Positions 47,033 through 59,240 are shown, counted from the stretch's first letter. The stretch is 64,000 nucleotides of DNA from Larimichthys crocea (GCF_000972845.2 NC_040032.1:10080334-10144333), one strand, 5' to 3'. Made by a program: numbers and translations. The notes: generated by a model from the sequence alone, not told the origin.

Positions 47033-47479
47033 TGCTCCTGGGGATACATCACCACAACGTCCATCTCATGTCATGTCTGCAAAATTGACCCATGTCCGAC
47101 CCGCTAACGTCTGCAGGGTTTATGACGTGTACTGCAAGCAGCCACCAGGTGTCGACTGAGGTGTTTTTCTTTCCTCACTTTTGGGGAGCTGTCATATTGT
47201 CCCTTTTTGTACAAGTCCATGGTTCCTAAGTGCAGCCTCAAGGCTGCCAGTGTGACACTGGACTTAATCTTGTTAAGAAACACCTGAGGTTTGGCCCACT
47301 TTACATGATTTGACTTCTGAAGAAGCTGAAATCTGGAATAACCTTCGACTGTTTCTGTCTCTTTTTGTTTTTGCAGTCTTCCATCACTCATGCTTTCATG
47401 TAAGGTCATCTGCTAGTCCGGCACTCTGCATTGTCCTTGCTGGGTAACGTGATTCTGAAGAAGCACATAGAGAAGTACA
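47033..47479. other. Gene-free region right of the hAT element
   Basis: No gene recognised. A minus-strand frame of 101 codons (47409-47104) has no known domain. On that strand the phrases around LLQKSNHVKWAKPQVFLNKI are suggestive of an old transposon, but I cannot place it. Confidence 0.35.
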
Positions 47480-48700
47480 GGACTGAAAAGGCAGCCTTGG
47501 AAAAAGATGGACTCCTCATGAGCTCATGCAGGGCAGCCTCCTTTTGTTTAATCCTACTTCACACCTTGGTTTATAGAGATAAATAAATACCCCCCTGCAC
47601 GGCCCAAATGTGGTGTGGCTCATCAGTAGTCAAATAGGGAATGATTATCACCGCAGGTCTTTCTCTTAAATTATTTTCACAAATGGCTTGGCACAGGAAA
47701 GACAGATTACCACGATGTCTCTTTCAGGGGGGCTGAACTGGAAATTATCTCGCTCCTCCTGATGGCCAAGTCGCCACTGTTATACCAAACACTGCCGGCT
47801 ATTGTATATAGTCCATTCTCGCTGTGAAGCATCCGGCATTCAAGACATGAAACACTGCTCAATTTTATAGAAGTTATGTTACAGATAAATAAAAATGGCA
47901 GCTATTTTAGCTTTACGACAGGAGAATAGGATTCAATAAAAAGGACTTTACATCATTTAATAAGTCTGAGCACTGGTTCAGACCATTTTCCTGAGGAAGA
48001 CGAGGGACGCCTCAGTTCATGTATTCTACATGGAAAACCAAACAATGAAAACAGAGCTCTCTTCACTCAACAGTGCAGAAATTGGAGGCTATGTGCTGTC
48101 GGGAAAACAGAACTCTATTCACCCACTTCCCTCGTTCTCCCATCCTGCCAGTTTGAACCAAATACTGGCCTGCTGCACACAGCTGCTTCATTATCCCACA
48201 CACATAACTTCACACACCTACACGAATGCATGTCAAACACATGCATTCAACCAGTCAACCCACATGCACACACATAAATATTCCGAGGTTGGAAGTTGAT
48301 TACAGCACCGTTATTGCGTGTTTTGGACCAGAACCGGAGCTGGGCAATGTAACCAAGCTCAGCAGCCTCTATGGACATGATGTTTGGTTGTCAGCAGTAA
48401 TGCAATCATAACAAATACACATCACGATGGTATTGCACTCTGAAACACGGAGTGCTAAATACCAAAAATACCATTTTCTATGCAGTGTGGCCTCCTCTCT
48501 TGATGCCCTCTTCTCTAATGCTCCTCAGTCAGAACGTTTTTGGTTCTTTAGATCATCTGTCTGAAGTTCATCTCACACACTAAAATTATTTCTTTTTTTT
48601 CCGAGCAGCTCTTTCTCCGAGAAATGTTCTTGAACCTAAAAAAAAAAGAAAACTCTCTCTTTCTCGGAAACTGCTCTCGCTCATTACAATAGCACTTCCA
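47480..48700. promoter_or_regulatory. Candidate conserved non-coding block
   Basis: Unique sequence with smooth composition, for example AATGATTATCACCGCAGG near 47640, TTTTCACAAATGGCTTGGCACAGG near 47675 and CTGAACTGGAAATTATCTCGCTCC near 47735. No coding exon. Enhancer-like appearance only. Confidence 0.33.
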
Positions 48701-49299
48701 ATATTCAAGGCCTTGAAAACAGCTAGCAGCAGCTTATCATTGCAAATGATTTAGGTTGTTTATGAAGTGCAGCGGATTCGTCTGCAGGCTCTATCCACAT
48801 GACAGAGGTCTAGAGGCTCATCCTTCACCATCATCAGACAGTTTTCTAATCAGCTCCACCGACTGCTCTTGTGGGCGTAGGGCAGCGTGCAGCATTTAGT
48901 GTTATAGTGGGAGCAGATGAGCAAAACAGTATTGGGTTGGACTTTCTCTCAGTGCTAACGCCAGTAATTTAATAAAAGTGGCTCTGGAGTGGATTTATTT
49001 TCACAACAGATACCGAATACAGATCTGTTTAGTGTGTTTGCTAAGGACTAAAATCTATTTATCAAGCGGGGTGTCTGTCTTGCATGACATTCGAACTGAC
49101 AACATGAAAACAGTAACATGTAATTGTGAAGTTATGGCAGTTGGTTGAGGCGGTTTAATGCTACAGACATATTCAAGTGATAAGATATTATGGTAGTGAT
49201 TAGGAACAACCACAGACTGTAGAAAACATGGACAGATCATGGACAGACAATCAAAGCGTCCCCGCTCTTAATCCTGCATAACTTTAAGCCTTAATATAA
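48701..49299. other. Gene-free region
   Basis: Nothing recognised. 48900-49060 is unique and contains GCCAGTAATTTAATAAAAG. Confidence 0.45.
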
Positions 49300-49503
49300 T
49301 GTGAACAGGTGAGTTGTATATAAATTCACCCTCAGTACAGTTGTCATGAACGGGGAAATTAGCTACAGAGACCAAAACTGTTTTTTGTACCAGGCTGTAA
49401 ACATGTTTATTTCTGCTGTGAAGTTTTGGACATGGGGACTTATGGAGACTGACTCACTTCTGGATCCAGCCTCAAGTGGACGCCAAGAGGAACTGCAGTT
49501 TTT
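49300..49503 (+). repeat. Dispersed repeat, inverted relative to the copy at 25864-26060
   Basis: Matches the reverse complement of 25864-26060 over about 200 bases with scattered differences. It ends GGAACTGCAGTTTTTGGCGCTTCCGC, a phrase frequent in fish interspersed repeats. Confidence 0.75.
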
Positions 49504-50810
49504 GGCGCTTCCGCTTTAGTTTTACTTTACAGCCACAGACAGAGGTTGCTGATTTGGAACAACTCGGATATATACTGTATGCTGCAGAGAGGAAAGGTTC
49601 GTTTGTGGAAATATGGGTTCACGTTTTGGTCACAGCCCGACACCACTACAGATTTACCTTTGAGTGAAAAATAAAGAACATTTCATTTGAGGGAATCATG
49701 CCGTTACGACCTGAAGAAATACAGTGAATGATTTTATATATATATATTTTTTATTTTTCTAGACATTTTAGAGTAAAAGCTGCAGACGAGAAATGCGGCT
49801 ACAGAAGGACAAAACGGTCTATAAGGTTCCTCGTACTGCTGCATGTTCAATTTGAAGCACCAATCACTTTTTCCATTATCCCCGCTGTTGGTGGAGGCTT
49901 TTCGAATACTGTGCTCATCTTTCATTTGATGCATGAAGATCTGAGTTGTCCCTGCATTAGGATTCAGCAGACCATTATGCACAACGTAATACTCTGAACG
50001 GAGGAGCCTTTGTTAATGGCTCCATTGAGTGGTGCACTATGTGACTAGCGGGGACAACTTAATTATTGATCGCAAAGATGAACAGTATAAGTCGGGGGCA
50101 CAATTTAATTTAAGTATGAATAGTGCCAAAATTTGTGGACAACTTTTTTTTTCAACTGATGCTCCAAAGTGGCTGTGAACTCACCAAGGTTAGTTAAATG
50201 GTCCTGGAATGGGTCCACCCAGCCATCACATATGCATCAGATCCATCGGTGTTTCATTTGACCTCCAACTGTCCACAATTTATTCTTCTCAGTCAAACCA
50301 CTTCCTTAGCCAGCATTTAATCTTATTCATGGTCTATAATGAATCATATCTATGCTTCTCATTTCCATCCAATTTTCAGACCCTCCGTTCACTCTTCAGG
50401 TTTTTTTTCCTCTTCTTACCATCGGTAGTCTGACAGTAACCGCACTATTTTTAATCTCCCTCAGCACGAGTTTCCTGTGACTGACGCAAAGACCCCACAG
50501 TTTGTTCTCGGCTTCCCAACTGCAAATCTTTCAGATGAGCTATTGTTTTCATTTCATCAACTGATCACACATAGGTGTGTTTGCATGGAAAGCCGAGCTA
50601 ACGAAGCAGCATTGACACCCTCGTGCATTAAAGGTGCAAGACTGATTAAAAATTCGAGAAGGAGCATACGTGAATCACTATTCAGCACTATGTCATGATG
50701 GATTACCCTTCATGCCCTAAAAAGTGCTATAAAAATATTATATATGAATGTTTTTTTTTATTCTCACTGCTTTAAATCTTTTGAGCAACTTCAGTCCTGA
50801 TCTTAATTGT
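49504..50810. other. Gene-free region
   Basis: 49690-50700 is mostly unique (for example GGATTCAGCAGACCATTATGCACAACG near 49970 and CTAACGAAGCAGCATTGACACC near 50597) and may include regulatory elements. No gene is recognised. Confidence 0.45.
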
Positions 50811-51060
50811 TATGTGGGGGGCTCTGGTCACCTCCTCCTCCTCCTTCATGTCCTCACTTGAGCTGGACCCATCTTCAAATTCAGGTCAAGCCTCTGCTGA
50901 TGTCTCCTTCTCGGCGCCCTCAGAGGACTGCAGGACAGCAGTCAGAGCGTCCTCCAGAGAAAGCCGTCTCTTAATGTGTGCTGAAGAAATGAGCAGCCGA
51001 GCGAGCTGCGTGCACGCACAGGTCTGCAGCAGCAGCAGCAGCAGCAGCAGCTGAGTAAAC
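50811..51060 (-). other. Acidic frame, possibly a transposase N-terminal relic
   Basis: The minus strand reads IKRRLSLEDALTAVLQSSEG and, after a stop, an acidic Ser/Glu stretch (DGSSSSEDMKEEEEV). A helix followed by acidic residues resembles the N-terminus of piggyBac-type transposases, but no downstream domain is found. The (CAG)8 microsatellite at 51027-51051 lies at its start. Weak call. Confidence 0.2.
51027..51051. repeat. (CAG)n microsatellite
   Basis: Eight CAG/AGC units. Confidence 0.93.
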
Positions 51061-51593
51061 ACGCTGCACTGAAAACCAAAACAAGTGAGAGCTTCTTTGA
51101 TCTCTGACCTTTGATTGATGTGTGTGCTGCAGTGTGTATGGGGCTCGGTGTTTTGATGTGTCTATTTTTAGATGATGTTATTACATTACAGGTGCAGGCG
51201 CCTGTGACCTCTGCGTGACCTTTGTTTACCTATATGCTCTATGTTGTTTAACTCTGTCACTGTTTTCAGGCTCCCCCCTGACCCTTCAAACAGCAGCAGG
51301 TGTGCGTCCCGGCGGGAACCTGGCCACCTGTGTTGGGAACACAGACTGTTTCAAGCCGCCCCCCCTCGAACTCTGTCTCCACTGTCCCATAAAAACATAC
51401 AATATACAGTCTGACTGTTTCAAGGTTCCCCAGAACAAACATTTTCCTTGATTTGACCCACAACACTGGCAGCTCTAAAATCCATCTCAGTGGATCTGGG
51501 TCAAATTTCAGTGTACAGAAAGTTGTAGCACCTGTGCAGAGGTATAACATTTTAAAATATTTTCATTTATGTGTATTTTGGGTCACTTTAGAC

Positions 51594-52472
51594 CAGTGGT
51601 TCTTAACCTGGGTTCGATCGAACCCTAGGGGTTCGGTGAGTCGGTCTCAGGGGTTCGGTGGAGCCTCCGCCCTGGAATTTTTTATACCATTTGTTACAAC
51701 ATATCTTTGTGAGCAATCGTTTTCGAGGATGCTGGACATAAAAACTAAGAAAAGGAACAGACTCTGCTGTGAAAATGACATGAGACTGGCACTTGCCAAG
51801 GTGAAGCCACGCATATCTGAACTGGTCTCTCAAAGGCAACAGCAGAAGTCACACTGAGGTAAGTTGTTGTGAGTTCATGCACTGTGTTGTTATGTACGCA
51901 GCAACAAATCCAACATCAGTAACTTTAGTCAGGCCTACAATACTTGCTGAGTCACTGGTTGCACTATATTCTGCTATGCTATGCATGGAGTATGTGGCCA
52001 GGAATTACACATTGCTCCTTGAATATGAAACTACGGCCACTACTGAATCCTGGCAAACTAAAAAGTTGCACAAATCCTGGCTGGAATGGACGGAGTGAAC
52101 ACTTGTGTGGCTCAGTCCGAGCGACTTTGTTTCCCCGTTTACCAAACCACGGCTGGAAGACTCGCGAGAAGATATATGCTGAATTTGAATTAGAATCACA
52201 TTACGTAAAATCGCTGACCTGATTTTTAAGCTTACAGACAGGAGTCTGATATCAGTCTGTTTATTCAAGTCTGAGACTATTTCGTGAAAATATCAAACTA
52301 TTGCTGAAACATTTTGTTTATCCATCTAATGCTGCATCTTTGTAAATGATGGCACCACAAGGTGATGTTAATGCACGGTTCATTTTGTGCACCAGTAAAA
52401 AAAAATCATATTTTATTTTTTACTAAAGAAGGGTTCGGTGAATGAGCATATGAAACTGGTTAAGAACCACTG
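51594..52472 (+). mobile_element. hAT element with CAGTGGTTCTTAACC ends
   Basis: The left terminus CAGTGGTTCTTAACCTGGG and right terminus GGTTAAGAACCACTG are perfect inverted repeats over 15 bases. They are flanked by CTTTAGAC (51586-51593) and CTTTAGGT (52473-52480), an 8-bp target duplication with two mismatches. The interior of 879 bp holds only the end of a transposase gene followed by non-coding sequence. It is therefore non-autonomous and old. Confidence 0.88.
51672..51857 (+). pseudogene. C-terminal dimerisation region of a hAT transposase (relic)
   Basis: Frame FIPFVTTYLCEQSFSRMLD, then IKTKKRNRLCCENDMRLALAKVKPRI and SELVSQRQQQKSH, ending at a stop at 51855-51857. The pattern (F/Y)LCExxFSxM..IKTKxRNRL..ENDxRxALxxxxPRI is the hAT C-terminal (hATC) dimerisation domain seen in ZBED5/FAM200-like proteins. 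About 62 codons remain. The upstream catalytic part is missing because the element's 5' terminus begins just before it. Confidence 0.8.
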
Positions 52473-52480
52473 CTTTAGGT

Positions 52481-52699
52481 TAAAAGAATGGCATGTTGGG
52501 TATTTTTACTGCTGTCAAATGTCAAAACAGTCTGTAAGGGTTAAATATGTTTGAGTTAAGAACATGAGCTACCCAGCTAATGATCAATATTTTATAACTA
52601 ACTTGTTAGCTGACTATTATTATAAATGCCACACACACACACACATATATATATGTTTGTTCTATATACATTCTATATACGCCTCCAGCAATAAATATT
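52481..52699. other. AT-rich spacer with (CA)n/(TA)n run
   Basis: Short spacer between two transposon relics, with CACACACACACACATATATATAT near 52630-52654. Confidence 0.8.
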
Positions 52700-52716
52700 T
52701 TTGTGCCTCCGGCCTG

Positions 52717-53900
52717 TCAGGAGGTTTGTGATCCGCTGACAGGTGGAGGCTGGCACAGGGAGCTGTCTGAGTTTGGAGATGGGGGCTTCTGGGATGACTG
52801 CGTTGAGCTGCACGTCCTTGGGAGGTTGAGGTGTTGCAGATTGGAATGCATGTCGAGGGCGCAGGGGGGGCCTGTGATGTCCTTCAGGTGGGTCAGCACC
52901 AGTCTTTTGGAGGATTTAATGACCACGGGGGTAGCGGGGAATGCAGGTGGTTGTTTGATGCCTCTAAGGATCCTCCTTGGCCTGATAAAGCTCGAGTATT
53001 TTTCTACACCAAGATTTATTGTTGCTGTATGTGCAGAAGGTTTTAGTCTGCACTCAAAAACTTGGAGACATGTCAGTTTCGGTGAGCTCGTCGAGGTCTC
53101 AGCTGCCTCAAAAACTCTCCAATCAGTGCACACAAAGCAGGCTTGTAATTCCAGCTTTGCCTCGTTGGTTCATCTCCTCACAGTGTTGACCACAGGCTTA
53201 GCAGATTTTAGTTTGTGCCTGTAAGTGAGGAGAAGATAAACCAGACAGTGACCAGAGAGTCCCAAAGCTGCACAGAGGAGAGAGTGATAGGAGTTATTTA
53301 ATATGGTGTAGAAATGGTCCAGTGTGTTTTTATCCCTAGTGGGATAATAATATGCTGTCTGTATTTTGGGCTGAGGTGTGCTCTGTTAAAATCCCCAAGA
53401 ACAATGAGCTGAGAGTCTGGATGTGTTTTCTCTCTGCTTGTTATCTGGACAGCCAGATGCTGTAACATCTCACTAACACACACCTGAGGTGGGATGTAAA
53501 CACCCATCCGAATAAATGAGGAACACTTGGCGTGCAGAGAGGATTGCATGATTTCCCTAAAACTGTTACATCTGTACGCCGACCTCTGTTAAACACATTC
53601 CACCTCCCCTCGTTCTCCCCCCGAAAGCTCTGTTACACATTCTGCTTGGAGGAGTTGGAATCCCACAGATGTATCACGGCGTCCCAGATGCGCTCTCCAA
53701 GCCAGGTTTCAGTGAAGCGCAGGGCAGGAGTCAGTGTTTGCTCCACCGAGGAGCAGCGCTTCATCCATCTCATTGGCCGGAAGGCGGACGTTCGCCAGAT
53801 GGATTGACAGGAGTGCGGTTCGAAATCCCCGCTGTCTCAGCTCAATGAGAAAACGTCGGCGTCTCCTGCGAATCCCACAGAGAGCTGCCTCTCCTCTGAG
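52717..53900 (-). pseudogene. LINE ORF2 N-terminal part (AP endonuclease), L2-like, decayed
   Basis: Reading leftwards from about 53900, pieces of the same protein appear in order in shifting frames. First comes RRRRRFLIELRQRGFRTALL...LANVRLPANEMDE, then LHFTETWLGERIWD. Next is RMGVYIPPQVCVSEMLQHLAVQITS, then SQLIVLGDFNRAHLSPKYRQ and NTLDHFYTILNNSYHS. Last are LGLSGHCLVYLL and a linker rich in Pro/Ser. ETWL, YIPP, GDFN and LDH are landmarks of the apurinic endonuclease domain of L2/CR1-type retrotransposons. At least one stop (after VVNTVRR) and several frameshifts make it non-functional, and no reverse transcriptase follows it. Confidence 0.8.
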
Positions 53901-54239
53901 GAGAAGCTCGGAAACACGCAGGTAAAGTGAAAAGTGAGGCCAAAGTTTGACCAGTGATTAAAGTTCAGAGAGGGAGAGAGCTGAACACAGAAGGAACGGA
54001 CAGCAAAACGAAAATATTCTCTTTTCATTTGAGTGCTTTGTGAGTCTAAAGATAGCCGATGTCATATCGTGTATATGAAGCGATTTGAAGCTAAATAAAT
54101 CTGCTAAAGTGTGACGCTGCTGTAAACTATTTAAACGCATTAGTGATGTGTCGTCTAAAACTTGTCACTGGAATTTATTTGGTTAAAACTTCAGCAGTAT
54201 CTGAAGTGGAAATCATCTTAAGGACGAAAAAGAAGAAAG
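53901..54239. other. Non-coding spacer
   Basis: No gene recognised. It may include the upstream part of the LINE relic or its flank. Confidence 0.4.
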
Positions 54240-54545
54240 GAAAAAAAACAAATAGAGGAAGATGAAGAACTTAAACGTACTCAACATTAGATATTAAAAC
54301 AGTAACTAAAGGCAACAGGACAGAACACAGGGCAGCTGAGGAGTCCAGGTAAAAAACAAACTTAACCCAAGAAAAAATCCCATCAGCAGAAGTCTGACAA
54401 CAGAAAATACAGAACCGAGACAGAGGGGAGAAAAACCGAACAAACACAGGACTGGAGAACAGATGACCTGACAAGTGAGAGAGGAAGAAAAACACAAGGA
54501 CTAATTAACTAATTAAACACACTGGAAACAGACAAGTAATTTTCA
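54240..54545 (-). repeat. Probable retroelement tail fragment
   Basis: On the minus strand it reads TTTCCAGTGTGTTTAATTAGTTAATTAGTCCTTGTGTTTTTC, TCACTTGTCAGGTCATCTGTTCTCCAG and TCTGTATTTTCTGTTGTCAGAC. This T/C-rich style is typical of fish retroelement untranslated regions. Family not identified. Confidence 0.35.
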
Positions 54546-55659
54546 CCCTAGTATACACCTGAGGAAAGACTCTTTCAACATATATCTCACAGACGTGAGA
54601 GTAGTAGTTAAAGTGAGCTCAACTGAAACATCTACAGCAATAAAATGAATGAATTGGTTAATTAATACAATAACAGCAAACAGGCGTCTTTGAATGAGAC
54701 ATCACAGAAAAGTACATTTTTGCAGAAGCTCAGAAAAGTTCCAGATAACTGACACTTGATGTTGCGTGTTCATAGATTGCAGTCTGCATGTCCCAGTGGA
54801 AATCGTGGCTATTTAAAAGGTTCATGTTTTGGCACAGAGCTGATTAGATCCAGCCCCAGAAACTGAATTTAATTCCAGCAAGTAACCAGCGTCACGACCT
54901 CCAACATGGCCTCCGAGCAGAAGCACGTCAAATCATAAAAAGGTGCTGCAGCTGCAGCCAGCATGAGAAAAAAAAAAAATCACATCTTTTAAATAACATT
55001 AAATCATTTAAACCTATTCTAGTACTAAAAAGCTGAACCTGAAAATGAGCATAATGTATCTCATTTAAATGAATATTTTAAAGCGGGGTGTGGACAGGCC
55101 TGACTCCTCTGGAAAGAGTAAAGTGTAGGTTTGTTGCCTCGGGCTGAACAATCAAAGCGAGTTTGAAGATACATTTGAATGTCTACGAGCCATTAGGTGC
55201 CGAGCGTCACAGGCAGCCTCACGCCCGAGGACATAAGAAAGGCAGAATTTATATCCTCTTCTAAGCACATTATTATTACCTTTCATTAATGAGCTTGAGC
55301 CGTCCTCACTTCAACAATAACTTACACCCACAGTGAGTCGATGGGATGAGTTCGACTGAAATCCTTCAGCCCCCGTTGTGATCTGCAGTGCTCATACGAA
55401 CAAAGCCTGCAGTGTCGGCTGATCTCTCGATGGTGCTTCCTAAACTTTGACATCGTTGCTGCCGTGTCTTTTCCGATCACATTATTTATCGGCTGATCAG
55501 ATGTGAAGCCGAAGCTCTGAGCGCGATCACGTGAAATCCTCGACCTCGCTGTTTGTGAGGTCCCCGATTCGACAGCTAGCCTATCAGATGGTCAAAGCTG
55601 TGATTATCATGCACGCCAGCAACACAAATAAATGTCAGAAAAAGTCAGGCTGTTCATCC

Positions 55660-55690
<31 letters not shown>

Positions 55691-55958
55691 GCTCTCTCTC
55701 GGGCGGAAGCGTCATTTACCGTGAAAAAGATTAACCGTGACTGGAGAACGTTCAAGCGTGCGAGCGCGGCAGCTGTCAACTCATCAAACGCAATTCAGGT
55801 TTTCATTAGCAGGCAGCGAGCTCTCTGCTCTGCAGCTCTCAGTTCTCCTCACATCTCTCCATCGCCACCTTCCATCTCAGGTGCATCGTTTAGCCAAAAC
55901 CATACAAGTTAAACATTTCTTACTGGATAGCGTTTTGGGAGTTCCCTTTATTTTGCAT
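54546..55958. other. Gene-free region
   Basis: Mostly unremarkable. 55140-55330 is unique. A (TC)n-rich stretch lies at 55657-55700. No exon recognised. Confidence 0.45.
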
Positions 55959-58500
55959 GCATAGACATATTTTTTACAGTTCCCCACACTCACATCTGCC
56001 TTTCTCCTCTTGGAGTCATTGCAAATCTCTGTGCAGTCCCTATGAAAGAAAACTGACACTGAAATTTATGTGGATTAATATGACTGGGGGGTCGCCTTTG
56101 TATGCAATACAAGAGAAGCTGGTGGTGAATAAAAATGCATGAAAATGCTGGCATTAAATATGCCATCCTCTTCCCCTTTAGGTCCCTGGAGCTGGAGCCT
56201 CTGGCATATTCATCTTTTCACTCTCTATAACGCTGCTTCCAACAAAACTAGTCTGTTAAAAATCATCTTGAATCCAGCTAGATTTTTTAGCACGGTTTAC
56301 CAGAATGCTGAAATATTCGAACAATGATTTTTTCTATAGAAGAATAGCTGGAATAGATAGCAGGTTGCTTTTTTCTGGCATGTACAAGCAAATAATTTGA
56401 CACAGTGCAATTTACTCTCTGGGAGTCCCACAGGCATGAATCATATGAAGTACAGAGCTATTTTATTTTTCAGTTTTCAATGCTCCTGCATGAAATATCT
56501 GCCTCTGTCTGCTCTGTAAGTGTCATGACGGGTGAGGCTGAGTTACCGTAAGGAATTCAGCATCAGTGGGGACGGCTGAAATATGCATAGAGACATACAT
56601 AGCCAAGTGGATGTTCACACAGAGGGGCAAACGAGTGGAGTTAGAAATGAAATCGATGGTTCACTGAGCACAGTGGTTGATTCTCGAGTCCCCAACCTGA
56701 CACCTTTCACTTCGCTTTCAGAGCTAACGAACACATCCAAGCCGCTGCACGTCTGTACCTCTGCTGTTACCTTTTGATGCTGGAGCACGGGGAAGAAGAA
56801 GGTCGTAAGACAAAAGCAAAAACTGCTGGAGTTCTTTCGGAGGGATTATAAATTCTGCTTGGTGCCCGTCTGCCAGACGTGAATATGGCACATTACTGCT
56901 TTAGCCCTGTGGGTATGATCCTATATGTATGAGTCTAGCTATCAGACAGAACAGGTAGCTGTCAAGTAACAGAAAACTACAAGTCCTCAGATTTAACAGT
57001 AACATACTGTACACTCCATTCCTCCACTATAACACGTACATTAGAACATTTTCTGATCTGGACTTTACAAACATGGCTTACTTTAAGATCTGGCAAGTCT
57101 TCAGACACAAAAAATATCTTGTTTATCCTTAGAAATATTATTTTGTTGGCTACAATTAACTTGGTTAAGGTCGGAAAACTCATCGAAGTTACAAGACATT
57201 GTAGTGTAGGAAACACAGACTGTCTTCGCCTGGTCTGTGGAGGGGGGTCAAGGACACGCAGAAGTTGAAACATGCAACGCAGCAGGTCCACACCCGGTAG
57301 AATTTGGAGGTTAGTCTCTGACTGAAGATCCGACTTCTGACACACAACAACATCAACACTGACTTGGTAGGAAATGGGATGCAAACTATTTTCTGTTTCG
57401 AAGTAGGAGGTTTTGTTGTCACGTCCATCCAACATTGCTCATCAACCTGTTTCCTTGGACGTCAACAGATGTTTAATGCAGTTTCACTTGAGAGAGTGTG
57501 AAGACAAAGTAGAGGACTGCCCTTCAGTTGAACTGCTGAGGCTACGGATTCACTTTAATATCGCAACAACAATTCTGTTTAAAATCTCGTTCGTAAAACC
57601 TTCAATCCATCGAGTTTGTCCCTCCTATAAATGAATTTTTGGAACGTCTGTAAAGAGACTATAATTTCAAGTTTCCTCATCAGGGTCTGCCAGCTGACCT
57701 CCGCTATGCATCTGTTTCATTGCCTCAGTACTTGACATTGACCCCCATTACAATTTGGATGACGCATTTGGATGAATGCATCTTTAAAATGTTCAGGATT
57801 CTGCTACCTGAGCCAAGTGTTCACATTTCTGACAGTCTCAGTATATTCTGTGAGAGTAGGCGAGGTGAAGCCGGGGAGGCGTGTACGACAGTGGATGTAG
57901 GCTCAAATGAACGATAGCAGGTTAATGCTCTGTGCATCGGAGAGGCTGATACTGTGGATTAAGCGGGTTGTTTGTGATTAATTCGACATGTAGAGATCGG
58001 ATTGTTGGCAAACAATCGCACTTTATCTGCTGCGCTAAACATAACTGTTACTGATCGTCAGACTGGTCAGCACACTATTTGTGTGAGTGATTGTCCACAA
58101 GTGTAATGATAATCCATAAGGCTTGGCTTGACGTGTGGAGTTAAGCAGGATTGTCAAATAATCAATCTCACCCCGGCGACTTACTTTTGGCCAAACAGCC
58201 GTGCTGTTCCTTTTGGGATTTGTCTCTGATTTCTTCAATTGATCTGCAGGATTTTATAGACACATGGGCTTGACTGCTGTTGCACTTTGCTGAACTTCGT
58301 GGCAGTCGAGCTTGGCCGGCACTGCTTAATGATTTCTTTTCGTTGCATATTTATCTACTGAGATGGCTGTGTTTTTCAAAGCAGAGTGGTACTAATAGTG
58401 CATCAATAATGTATCTGGTGGCCTCACAAATGAACTGTTTGATAGACACCAGCAGAGTGACTGGGAGAGTGTGAAGGGAATTCAAGGGCCCAATTAAAAC
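55959..58500. promoter_or_regulatory. Candidate conserved non-coding blocks
   Basis: 55960-56530 and 57680-58500 are unique, repeat-free sequences with balanced composition, for example AATGCTGGCATTAAATATGCC near 56146, GACACAGTGCAATTTACTCTC near 56398 and GGTTGTTTGTGATTAATTCGACATG near 57965. Between them lies a minus-strand open frame of 152 codons (57435-56977) with no recognised domain. The regulatory reading is inference. Confidence 0.33.
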
Positions 58501-59130
58501 TAAAAATTCAGAACATTATTCAAGAAACATCTGTTTTGGTACTTTTATCAATTCCTATGACACAATAGTAAATTAGTCAGTTCATGAAAGCTTTTAACGC
58601 AGTCTGCCGTATTTCTTTATCACATTTACCGTATGATTAGATGTCATTCTATAATATTATGATCTTCTATTCATTAAAACTTTTACTTTGTATTTCTTGA
58701 TGGTACATTCTAGGACAATCTGACATCCAGAAACTGACGACCACAAATCGATACAATCACAAGATATAGTATGTCACGTCTGGAAAACATGCAGTGAATG
58801 TGAATGTTGTGTTGTTTTGATTGTTTCTTTCATTTTCAGGGCTGCCATTCAGCAGCTGTCTCTCTGCAATTTCAGGTGTCCAATTGTCCCTGAAAGCACC
58901 AACAGGAAGAGCTTTCAGATGAGCACCTGCATGCACCTGCATCACCATGTGACAACAAGGCCTTGGGCCTGAGAAACAGCAAATGCCAAACAAATGTTCA
59001 TTGCGATGGATTTTTAACCACTGACACCAGAGGCCACACGGAAGGTAGGAAGTGTTTCTAAAAACACATGTTTTTAAAATGTATCATTTATGAGAGGATG
59101 GCCAGTTTTCCAAAAATAAGGAGATTTATG
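58501..59130. other. Gene-free region
   Basis: AT-rich to 58760, then unremarkable unique sequence. Nothing recognised. Confidence 0.45.
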
Positions 59131-59157
59131 TTAAGTCAGAAACACAGGGTGTTGCAG

Positions 59158-59240
59158 GGTGGCTGTGCTTCATGTGGTAGTGTGTGTAGGCCAAATATTG
59201 GAGGGTTGTGGTTCAATTCCCGGCTCCCACAGTCCAGTTG
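59158..59240 (+). repeat. tRNA-derived SINE head
   Basis: GGTGGCTGTGCTTCATGTGGTAGTGTG resembles a pol III A-box region, and GGGTTGTGGTTCAATTCCCGGCTCCC about 35 bases later is a B-box plus T-arm. The GTAGTGTG..TTGGAGGGTTGTGGTTCAATTCC arrangement is common in teleost SINEs. The body after about 59260 is not recognisable. Confidence 0.6.

Noticed and set aside
50811..51060. Serine-rich plus-strand protein ending in polyserine
   Set aside because: The polyserine is the (CAG)n microsatellite read in the AGC frame, with no conserved domain upstream.
52703..53224. 173-codon plus-strand open frame
   Set aside because: It is the opposite strand of the L2-like endonuclease relic, whose minus-strand translation matches the LINE family in order.
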